A stretch of DNA of 17,390 nt from JBDNIO01 sp041688215 (GTDB lineage Bacteria; Pseudomonadota; Gammaproteobacteria; Nevskiales; Salinisphaeraceae). The stretch is from positions 1 to 17,390 of the forward strand of contig JBDNIO010000165.1 in NCBI GenBank assembly GCA_041688215.1, written 5' to 3'. The notes beneath the pieces are model-generated. The model was not told the DNA's origin. It did not search any database and was given only the letters and a program-made list of their open reading frames with translations. Below, one piece after another: positions 7,901-14,847 of this stretch (position 1 is its first letter; each line of letters starts with the position of its first letter). A program made the translations under genes and the position numbers.

Positions 7901-9408
7901 TGCTCAAATACCCCTTCGATACCGACGGCGTTGTGCGTGGGGAAGACGGTATAAAACGATATGAAGGCCGCCCGCGTTCGCTGGTTAAAATGCTTGAAAG
8001 CCGGGTACAAGCCACGCCGAACGCTGAAGCCATTGTGGACTTGCAAAGCGGCGAGCGTGTCGATTACCAGAGCGTGTGGCGACGCGCCGCGCGTGTGGCG
8101 GGCGGATTGCAGGCGGATGGCCTCAAACCGGGCGAGCGCGCCGCACTGTGCCTGGGCAATGGCCTGGACTGGGTACTGGCATTCTGGGGTTGCCAGCTCG
8201 CGGGCGTGGCCGCGGTGCCGGTGAATACCGGCTTTGCACAAACCGAGCAGGATTATGTAATCAACGACTCCGGCGCGACCTTTGTATTCAAGCCGGACGC
8301 ACCCCTGCCCGACGGCGAGCCTGAGGTTTATACCGGCGCGGGCGCCGATGACATGGCCGCGATTTTCTACACCAGCGGCACTACCGGCTTTCCCAAGGGC
8401 GCGATTACCACGCACGCAAATTTTCTGTCCAACAACGAATCCGCGCGCCGCTGCCTCGGTATGAGCGACGATGGCAGCGTGCGCACGCTGATGGCGGTGC
8501 CGCTGTTTCACGCCACCGGCTGCCACAGCCAACTGCTGATCACACTGGAACTCGGCGGCTGCGTGGTCATCATGCCGAAGTTCGAGGTCGGGGCTTTCCT
8601 GGACGCGATCGCGCGCAAACACATCAATCATCTGGTGGCCGTACCCGCCATTTACTGGCTGGCGATCAATCAGCCGCAGTTCCCGGATATTGACGTCTCC
8701 GGCGTGCGCTGGATGCTCTACGGCGGCGCGCCAATCGCCCCGGACCTTGTACGCAAGCTGCAAAAAGAATTCCCCAACGCGCGCCTTGGCAATGGCTTTG
8801 GGCTGACTGAAACCGCGTCAATCACGACCGTTTTACCCCATGAGTACGCCGTGGATTACGCCGGCAGCGTGGGCTTTCCCGCGCCGGTAATGGAAGTAAA
8901 ACTGGACGCACCGGACCCCGAATCCGGCGTCGGCGAACTGATGATCCGTGGTTCCAACGTAGTCGCCGGTTACTGGAACAACCCCGAAGCCACACAAAAA
9001 GCATTCGTCGATGGCTGGCTTTACAGCGGCGACCTCGCCCGCATTGATGAGCCTGGTCTGGTGTATATCGTCGACCGTGCCAAGGACATGATTAACCGTG
9101 GCGGCGAAAATGTGTACTGCGTAGAGGTCGAGAACGCACTCGCTGCGCATCCCGATATTTTCGAAGCTGCTGTGGTTGGCGTCGCCGACGAAGTGATGGG
9201 CGAAAAAGTGGGTGCAGTGCTGGTCGCCACCCCGGGGCGGAAAATAGATCCGCAGGATGTGGTTTCCTACTGCCGGCAAAACATCGGCAGTTTCAAGGTG
9301 CCGCAACATATTCGCATCAGCCCTGAGCCCTTGCCGCGCAATCCCGGCGGCAAGGTGTTGAAGCCACAATTACGCGAGCAAGGCGGCTGGGGCGAGGCGT
9401 TATTTTGA
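7900..9408 (+). CDS. Acyl-CoA synthetase / class I adenylate-forming ligase
   Basis: A 502-aa ANL-superfamily enzyme that adenylates a carboxylate and transfers it to CoA. Motifs in order: P-loop YTSGTTGFPKG (about 157-167), GNGFGLTET (297-305), YSGDLARID (375-383), VDRAKDMINRGGENV hinge region, and the C-terminal catalytic Lys485 in RNPGGKVLK. The segment between NDSGATFVF and the P-loop is short, so this is a compact member similar in size to feruloyl-CoA or medium-chain ligases. The substrate class (fatty, aromatic or terpenoid acid) is open. There is no good Shine-Dalgarno sequence; the start overlaps the phosphotriesterase stop by one base, so reinitiation is likely. It ends the plus-strand operon and converges on the minus-strand reductase 69 bp away. 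Confidence 0.9.
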   Translation: MLKYPFDTDGVVRGEDGIKRYEGRPRSLVKMLESRVQATPNAEAIVDLQSGERVDYQSVWRRAARVAGGLQADGLKPGERAALCLGNGLDWVLAFWGCQLAGVAAVPVNTGFAQTEQDYVINDSGATFVFKPDAPLPDGEPEVYTGAGADDMAAIFYTSGTTGFPKGAITTHANFLSNNESARRCLGMSDDGSVRTLMAVPLFHATGCHSQLLITLELGGCVVIMPKFEVGAFLDAIARKHINHLVAVPAIYWLAINQPQFPDIDVSGVRWMLYGGAPIAPDLVRKLQKEFPNARLGNGFGLTETASITTVLPHEYAVDYAGSVGFPAPVMEVKLDAPDPESGVGELMIRGSNVVAGYWNNPEATQKAFVDGWLYSGDLARIDEPGLVYIVDRAKDMINRGGENVYCVEVENALAAHPDIFEAAVVGVADEVMGEKVGAVLVATPGRKIDPQDVVSYCRQNIGSFKVPQHIRISPEPLPRNPGGKVLKPQLREQGGWGEALF

Positions 9409-9429
9409 AGCCACTCAATCAAAAAGGGC

Positions 9430-9467
9430 TAATCGCCGCTCGGCGGGGCTGACGCGGCAATGACTTA
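9430..9467. repeat. Degenerate GTCATTGCCGCG-type repeat between convergent genes
   Basis: On the minus strand this gap reads GTCATTGCCGCG, then a short GC hairpin (CGCC-GAGC-GGCG class) and TTTTT after an 8-nt interval. The first 12 bases match 11 of 12 bases of the arm of the REP-like repeat at 17301. It may be a worn copy and a weak bidirectional terminator for the convergent genes. Confidence 0.3.
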
Positions 9468-9477
9468 AAGCTCTCGA

Positions 9478-10842
9478 CTACGCCCCAATCAAAGACTGCC
9501 CACAAACCCGAATCACATTACCGGTAATGCCACTGGCCCCGGGCGTGGCCAGGAAGGTTATCAGCTCGGCAACATCTTCCGGCTCTCCGCCCTGGGACAG
9601 TGAATTCAGCCGCCGGCCCGCTTCACGAATAACAAAGGGCATTTCCGCGGTCATGCGGGTTTCGATGAAGCCAGGGGCTACGGCGTTGATGGTTACGCCA
9701 CGTTCGGCGTGGGCTTGCGCGGCGCGCTCCACGTATCCGATCAAACCGGCCTTGGTGGCGCCGTAGTTGGTTTGGCCGGCGTTACCGGCGATGCCGCCGA
9801 TGGAAGACAGGCAAACGACGTTGCCGTAGTCGTTCAATATTTTTTCGCCCCACAGCACTTCATCGATGGCCAGGATCGCGAGCAGGTTGATCTGCATCAC
9901 CATTTCCCAGGATTTTTCCGGCATATTCGCCAGGGTTTTATCGCGGGTGACACCCGCGTTGTGGATGACGATATCCACGCCGCCGAATTTCTCTTGCATG
10001 AAATCAGCAATCTTGCGCGGCGCGTCGGCGTCGGTAATGTTCAACGCCAACGCAGTGCCGCCGATTTCCTTAACGGTAGCGTCCAGGGTTTCCTGGTCCG
10101 AGGGCAGGTCCAGACAAACGACTTGCGCGCCTTCGGCTGCGAGGCGTTTGGCAGTCGCGGCACCGATACCGCGTGCGCCGCCGGTAACCAGCGCGACGCG
10201 GCCTTTCAGAGTTTGCGTAAACGGTATGCTTTTTTGCATCTTGGCGGTTTTGGTGACCCGTACAGGTTGGCCGTCCACAAACGCGGAATGGTCAGACGCC
10301 AGGAAACGCAGCGGGCCAGTTAGACGTGCTTCGGCACCTGTTTCCACATAAATCAGATTGGCGGTGGACCCACGTTTGCCGATTTCCTTGGCGAGCGAGC
10401 GCACAAAGCCTTCCACGGCGCGTGCGGCGACCGAGTATTCGGTGTCGGCGGCGGTATCGGGGTCTTGCGCCAGCACTACAATGCGGCCACAGGTGCCGAG
10501 TTTGCGCGCCACTGGGTTGAAGAATTCATATAAAGAATTCAGCGCGCGCGGATGCGTCATCCCGCTGGCGTCGAACACCAGCACGTCGTACTTGGCATTG
10601 TCTGCCGGCTTAGGCTGGTCCGCGCGCTCGGGTGCGGAGCCGGCATCGGTTAAAACGCTTTCTACCTTTTTCAATACCGGGGTTTGCGCGGTTGCGCCCA
10701 GCAACACGGCCTTGCCTTGCAGAGGCTTTTCCACGTAAGCGCCACTGGCTCGGGCCAGGGTTTGCGGGGTGGGCAGACCAATGGTTTTAATTACACTGCG
10801 CAGCGCGGGTTGCTGTGCCATGCGTACTAGATAATCGCTCAT
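9478..10842 (-). CDS. Long (two-domain) 3-oxoacyl-ACP reductase, FabG4-like SDR
   Basis: 454 aa, about twice the usual FabG length. The C-terminal half (about 210-454) is a classical SDR: TGGARGIG (220-227), HNAGV at 294-298, catalytic Ser347, Tyr360 and Lys364 (NYGATKAG), and PGFIETRM. The N-terminal half (about 1-205) is a degenerate Rossmann-like domain without a glycine motif, as in the high-molecular-weight FabG/FabG4 class. These enzymes reduce 3-oxoacyl-CoA or -ACP, usually with NAD(H). GGAG lies 7 nt before the ATG at 10842. The gene follows the DUF1302 gene by 92 bp on the same strand, so co-transcription is likely. In context it could act in beta-oxidation-like processing of the CoA thioester made by the ligase (inference). 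Confidence 0.9.
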   Translation of the reverse strand: MSDYLVRMAQQPALRSVIKTIGLPTPQTLARASGAYVEKPLQGKAVLLGATAQTPVLKKVESVLTDAGSAPERADQPKPADNAKYDVLVFDASGMTHPRALNSLYEFFNPVARKLGTCGRIVVLAQDPDTAADTEYSVAARAVEGFVRSLAKEIGKRGSTANLIYVETGAEARLTGPLRFLASDHSAFVDGQPVRVTKTAKMQKSIPFTQTLKGRVALVTGGARGIGAATAKRLAAEGAQVVCLDLPSDQETLDATVKEIGGTALALNITDADAPRKIADFMQEKFGGVDIVIHNAGVTRDKTLANMPEKSWEMVMQINLLAILAIDEVLWGEKILNDYGNVVCLSSIGGIAGNAGQTNYGATKAGLIGYVERAAQAHAERGVTINAVAPGFIETRMTAEMPFVIREAGRRLNSLSQGGEPEDVAELITFLATPGASGITGNVIRVCGQSLIGA

Positions 10843-10845
10843 TTC

Positions 10846-10860
10846 TTAACTCCGTGTTAA
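10846..10860. promoter_or_regulatory. Palindrome TTAAC-N5-GTTAA over the reductase RBS
   Basis: A perfect 5-bp inverted repeat with a 5-nt spacer whose centre contains the GGAG ribosome binding site of the minus-strand reductase. As RNA it could form a small hairpin at the RBS; as DNA it could be an operator. Only the symmetry is observed. Confidence 0.25.
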
Positions 10861-10934
10861 ACGCTTGCGTCCATCATGCCGCATATTGATGCGTTGCAGC
10901 AATTAATGCACCGTTGCGCGATCCATGCACCCGG

Positions 10935-13109
10935 TTAAAAGTTATAGGAAAAAGACATCTGAACGTTATCGCGGTCCTGAACCAGACTGGTACGGTCGCC
11001 ACTTTCGAAAAAGCCCTGATACAGCACCTGCATACTCAGTGCATTGTTGAAGGTGATATCCGTGCCGAGCAGAACTTCTATTTCGTCTTCCACAAAGTTT
11101 TGTACCGGGGATGGGGATACGCCGTAAAAATCGTGGAAAAACCCAATGATCGGGTTGAAAGTCCAGCCAAAAATCAGGTTGTTGTATTGCGGTCGGATGA
11201 AAATGCGATAGCCGGCAGCCAAGTCGTCCGCGAAGCAATCGAGGGACTGGGTCGGGTTGAGGCGGCGCGCGTCGGGACCGGTGTCCGAGCCGGTGCCATC
11301 GGCGCCGGCGCTTTGGTGAGTGCAGTTGGGACCACCACCCTCGTAGCGCAGCGTGTTCGAGCCGGGCAGATCTTGCACATAGGTAATGCCTAACTCGGTT
11401 AAGAGCAGGATCTGGTCGGCGCCGATCCAGTTGCTGGAAGAGAATACCCGAATTCCGGTTAGATCCAGCTGATGCACTTTCTCGCGGGTGTAACCGCGAA
11501 TTAACTGATTGGCTTCCACGGTATTGCCGCGGAACCGTGTTTCAATAAAATCAGGGGCGGCGTTGCGATTGCTGGGCACAATACCCAGCGGCAGGTTTGG
11601 CTGGAACACATATTCACCCGCGAGCGACCACTTGCCGAACTGGGTATTGAACGCTACACCGAAAAGGTGAATATCTTCCGGATAATCCAGAAACGGGCGC
11701 AGGGTATCGATGGGAATCGGCTCCTGTGGCGGCGCAGCGGCACCAAATACGGCCTGTAACGCGGGTGCCAGATCGCCCTCACCCACACCGCCGCCACAGG
11801 CCGCCAACGCGGTCGCGGCGTCTGCATTCAGACTTTCCAACGGCACGGGCGGAGTAACCCCGGCACCGGCCAACGCACCGGTTAGCCCAGCAATTACGGC
11901 GTCCAGGTCCACGCCGGTAATCGCCGAAATTTCACCGGTGCTCACCAGCGGCACATCTACGCCGTCGCGCAAACAACTGCGGTCGGTGGCGAAGGTGCTG
12001 CCGTACGGCAGGCGACTGTGATAGTTCAGCGCATAGAAGGCCAGCTCGGTACCGCCATTCAGATTCTCGGCAAACCAGGTCAGGCGCCCACCGAACTGGC
12101 CGCCATTTTCGGGCGTGCCGATCTGGTCATCCACCGGCACGCTGGTTGAAGAATTGGATATAGCCTGCGGGGTGTCGTTCTGGAAGGTGCCGATAAAATT
12201 CGGGTCTTCGGAAAACTGACCCAAACTGACCACCGCATACTGGCCGCCTCCGGCAATATCATTGGTGCCGTAGAAACTGCTCGCACCGGCTGGCTGCGCG
12301 GGCTCCCAGCGGTACTGATACACCGCTTCGAGCGCGACATTGGCACTGAGGTTGGTAGAGACAACGGCAAGGCCTACGGGCTCGAACACGCTGGAGATTT
12401 CGGAACCGGGAAAGTTAAGCCGGTTTTGGTCCGGCGGATTTAGTTGATCAAGACTGCCGAGCGCTACGAACGTAGACTCGCCCCAGCGCACCCGCTGCTC
12501 GCCGACAGAAACCGTAAAACGTTGCCCTAAGATTTCAAATGGGCGGGAAATAAAGGCTTCCAGCAAATCGTAGTCCGCGCCAACCCGGTGTTTCACGGTG
12601 CCGTTGCGCGGGGTGTAAGCGGGCTGAAATGCAGTGTCGGGATGAAACTCGTTGAAGTCATTATTCAGGCGATCATAAAATCCGATGCCACTGAGCTTGA
12701 GCGAGGTTTGGCCATACTGCGCGATAAACTCGGTTTCCAGGCGCGTTTGCGCGCTAACGAAATCATATTTGTCGTAGCTAAGGTTGCCGTTATCAAAGTT
12801 GTTGCCGAGGAATGCGCCGGGGGCATCCACCAGGCGCTGGTTAGGCTCCTGTTGCTCGGGCGTAGGATTTGCCCCGCCCTGGAAGGAAATACAGTCATCA
12901 GGGCAAAGATCCGGGTTTAAATTGAGCTTGCCAATGGTATTCGGGTTTTGGCTTTGCAAGCGCACTGCGCCGCCAATAATCGCACGATTGTTCAGGGTGA
13001 ACTGTGCATCCCCCCACTCGAAGTTAAACGCCTGGGCCGGCAGGCTTGCGGCAAGCGCGAACATCCAGAAAAAGGCACTACGCGTAACCAAGAGGCTTGA
13101 TTTAGACAT
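10935..13109 (-). CDS. DUF1302 family outer-membrane protein
   Basis: 724 aa. A clear Sec signal peptide (hydrophobic core 11-23, likely cleavage after AQA at residue 27) is followed by FNFEWGDAQFTLNNRAIIGGAVR, the usual N-terminus of DUF1302 proteins. Family blocks are visible: RVRWGESTFVALGSLDQLNP (about 206-225), FLDYPEDIHLFGVAFNT (about 473-489), and FNPIIGFFHDFYGVSP (about 651-666). The protein ends in the alternating strand QMSFSYNF with a terminal Phe, as outer-membrane beta-barrels do. Residues about 390-470 form an Ala/Gly/Pro-rich stretch that may be a long loop. Function is not established for the family; it is often encoded with DUF1329 and RND proteins, consistent with a channel for hydrophobic compounds. 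GGGGGGAG lies 9 nt before the ATG. Confidence 0.88.
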   Translation of the reverse strand: MSKSSLLVTRSAFFWMFALAASLPAQAFNFEWGDAQFTLNNRAIIGGAVRLQSQNPNTIGKLNLNPDLCPDDCISFQGGANPTPEQQEPNQRLVDAPGAFLGNNFDNGNLSYDKYDFVSAQTRLETEFIAQYGQTSLKLSGIGFYDRLNNDFNEFHPDTAFQPAYTPRNGTVKHRVGADYDLLEAFISRPFEILGQRFTVSVGEQRVRWGESTFVALGSLDQLNPPDQNRLNFPGSEISSVFEPVGLAVVSTNLSANVALEAVYQYRWEPAQPAGASSFYGTNDIAGGGQYAVVSLGQFSEDPNFIGTFQNDTPQAISNSSTSVPVDDQIGTPENGGQFGGRLTWFAENLNGGTELAFYALNYHSRLPYGSTFATDRSCLRDGVDVPLVSTGEISAITGVDLDAVIAGLTGALAGAGVTPPVPLESLNADAATALAACGGGVGEGDLAPALQAVFGAAAPPQEPIPIDTLRPFLDYPEDIHLFGVAFNTQFGKWSLAGEYVFQPNLPLGIVPSNRNAAPDFIETRFRGNTVEANQLIRGYTREKVHQLDLTGIRVFSSSNWIGADQILLLTELGITYVQDLPGSNTLRYEGGGPNCTHQSAGADGTGSDTGPDARRLNPTQSLDCFADDLAAGYRIFIRPQYNNLIFGWTFNPIIGFFHDFYGVSPSPVQNFVEDEIEVLLGTDITFNNALSMQVLYQGFFESGDRTSLVQDRDNVQMSFSYNF

Positions 13110-13180
13110 TGATTTTTTCTCCCCCCAGTGCGTTCATGCCGCCTGCGGTATTATTTATAGGAAAGAACTCTTGTTTAATG

Positions 13181-13209
13181 ATAATGTACACTACCCAAAT
13201 TGATAACAA
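13181..13209 (-). promoter_or_regulatory. Candidate sigma-70 promoter for the DUF1302 gene
   Basis: On the minus strand TTGTTA (13204-13209) and CATTAT (13181-13186) are separated by exactly 17 bp. Each hexamer matches its consensus at 4 of 6 positions. It would give a leader of about 65 nt for the DUF1302 gene. Prediction only. Confidence 0.35.
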
Positions 13210-13216
13210 CAGACCT

Positions 13217-13224
13217 ACCCGGGT
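13217..13224. promoter_or_regulatory. Palindrome ACCCGGGT in the divergent intergenic region
   Basis: A perfect 8-bp palindrome between the divergent DUF1302 and DUF1329 genes, 7 bp beyond the proposed DUF1302 -35 box. It is placed where a shared regulator could act, but it is short and could arise by chance. Confidence 0.2.
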
Positions 13225-13234
13225 CGCATAACGC

Positions 13235-13248
13235 ATCCTACGGAGGAT
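13235..13248 (+). promoter_or_regulatory. Hairpin burying the DUF1329 Shine-Dalgarno
   Basis: ATCCT (13235-13239) pairs with AGGAT (13244-13248) around an ACGG loop. The right arm holds most of the GGAGGA ribosome binding site for the ATG at 13253. This small structure could lower translation initiation. Confidence 0.3.
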
Positions 13249-13252
13249 ACCC

Positions 13253-14742
13253 ATGAAAAAATCGTTTATTACCGTCTTTTCCGCGACCGCGCTGGTCGCG
13301 GCGGGGCTAAGCTCCGGCGCCGCTTTTGCCAAAGTCAGCGCGGATGAAGCCGCCAAATTGGGCACCGAGTTAACGCCCGTTGGCGCAAACCCAAATGCCA
13401 ACGCCGACGGCACCATCCCCAAGTGGGTAGGCGCCTCCGCGTTTGATGACAGCCAGAAAAACTAACCCCGGATACTCTGGAAGCCATCCGTCAGGAAATC
13501 GTAACCTTCGGCAAGAAGCATCCTGAGCTCAATCTGCTCACCAGCATGGAAGACCTGAAAAAGGCCGCCAAGCTGGAACCGAAGCTCAACGACCTGGTCA
13601 CCCAGATCGGCGTTGACAACCTGAACCCACGCCTCACCATTACCGCCGACAACTATAAAGAGCACTCCGACAAGCTAACGGAGGGCCACAAAAAGCTGTT
13701 CGAGCTTTACCCGGATTACAAAATGATCGTGTATCCGTCTGTGCGCGCGGCTTATTACCCGGACGAAATCCTGGAAGCCACCAAGAAAAACGCCACAACG
13801 GCGACGCTGGAAGGTACCGATGGCGTGTCGGGTGCCAAACTCGGCTTCCCCTACCCGATTCCGAAAAACGGCGCGCAAGTGCTGTGGAACCACAAGCTGA
13901 AATTTCGCGGTTCCGCCGCCAAACGTTATAACGACCAGGCCGTGGTCGATGCCGATGGCAGCTTCGCAATCACCAAGGTTATCGAAGATGTCGGCTTTGA
14001 GTACGCCAACTTGAACAAGAAAGACCGCAACAACGAGATTATTGCCTACTTCTTGCAGGAAACCGTCGCCCCACCGCGCGTGGCTGGCCAATTCACCCTG
14101 GTACACGAAATTTTCGGCAAGGGCACATCAGGGCGTAACGCCTGGATTTTCAACCCGGGTCTGGGCCGCGTAAACCGTGCACCTGACGTGGGTCATGACA
14201 ACCCCTCTATTGGTTCCGACGGCCTGCAGTTCAACGACCAGATCAACATGTTCAACGGCGCGCTTTCCCGCTACAACTGGAAACTGGTCGGCAAAAAGGA
14301 AATGTACATCCCGTACAACTCCTACCAAATGAACACGCCGATCGCCAAGTATTCCGACATCGTGCAAAAAGGCCATATCAACCAAGGCATGGCCCGTTAT
14401 GAACTGCACCGCGTCTGGGTTGTGGAAGCCACCCTGCGTGACGGCACCCGCCACCAGTTCGGCAAGCGTGTGTTTTACCTGGATGAAGATTCCTGGAGTC
14501 TGGCCGCGGTCGACAACTACGACACCCGTGGCGAACTGTGGCGCTTCCAGGAAGGCCACGTGCTAACCGCCCCGTTCGTACCCACCACCACGACCGCGCC
14601 GGAAGTGGTGTACGACCTCAAGAGCGGCCGTTACTTCGTAACCGCGCTGTCCAATGAGGGCAAAATCACCGACTTCCGTATCGAGTACAACGACAGCTTC
14701 TTCGGCCCCAGCGCCCTGAAGCAACGCGCTCGTTTACGTTAA
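13253..14742 (+). pseudogene. DUF1329 family exported protein, frame broken at codon 70
   Basis: DUF1329 proteins are exported, LolA-like fold proteins usually encoded with DUF1302 and RND genes. The first frame (13253-13465) gives a signal peptide (cleavage after AFA, residue 26) and the family opening VSADEAAKLG.ELTPVGA...NADGTIPKWVG, then stops at TAA 13463. The rest of the family sequence continues without a gap in the -1 frame from 13462 (LTPDTLEAIRQEIVTFGKKH...) to 14742. Adding one A to the A5 run at 13457-13461 restores one frame of about 496 aa. All later family blocks are intact (YPIPKNGAQVLWNH, RDGTRHQFGKRVFYLDEDSW, ALSNEGKI.D), so loss is very recent, or it is a sequencing/assembly error, or frameshifting rescues it. 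The open part from ATG 13546 alone (398 aa) would lack export. GGAGGA precedes the ATG. Confidence 0.85.
13457..13465 (+). other. Frameshift site in DUF1329
   Basis: The zero frame reads CAG AAA AAC TAA; the continuing frame resumes at CTA (13462). The heptamer G-AAA-AAC directly before a stop is only partly like a -1 slippery site. A weak stem CGGAT (13469-13473)/ATCCG (13486-13490) begins 6 nt after it. A one-base deletion in the A run is the simplest reading. Confidence 0.8.
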
Positions 14743-14757
14743 AAAAACAAAGTGCAA

Positions 14758-14798
14758 GGACGACGCGGCTGGGTAATAGTCGCGTCGTCCGGTTTTTT
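14758..14798 (+). terminator. Strong intrinsic terminator after DUF1329
   Basis: GGACGACGCGGCT (14758-14770) pairs with AGTCGCGTCGTCC (14778-14790): a 13-bp stem with one G-T wobble and a 7-nt loop, followed by GGTTTTTT. It lies between DUF1329 and the RND gene, so it either separates them or sets a lower RND level by partial read-through. Confidence 0.85.
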
Positions 14799-14818
14799 GC
14801 CGGAGTAATAAATCCGGC
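14799..14818 (+). repeat. Second small hairpin in the RND leader
   Basis: GCCGGA (14799-14804) and TCCGGC (14813-14818) form a 6-bp perfect stem with an 8-nt loop, directly after the terminator and 29 nt before the RND start. Its left arm overlaps the end of the terminator tail, so it may influence the fold of that region. Confidence 0.35.
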
Positions 14819-14847
14819 GTAAAGAATAAGGTTGGGGAAGTCCTGCC

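Noticed and set aside
7897..8763. Long minus-strand open frame (288 codons) opposite the CoA ligase
   Set aside because: It is a shadow of the conserved ligase with His/Arg/Ala-rich sequence and no family resemblance or RBS.
9709..10323. Plus-strand frame of 204 codons opposite the FabG-type reductase
   Set aside because: It is antisense to intact SDR motifs, so a reading-frame artefact.
13452..13490. Programmed -1 frameshifting as the main explanation for DUF1329
   Set aside because: The heptamer is not a canonical slippery site and the downstream stem is only 5 bp; an A-run indel is more likely, so it is kept only as an alternative.
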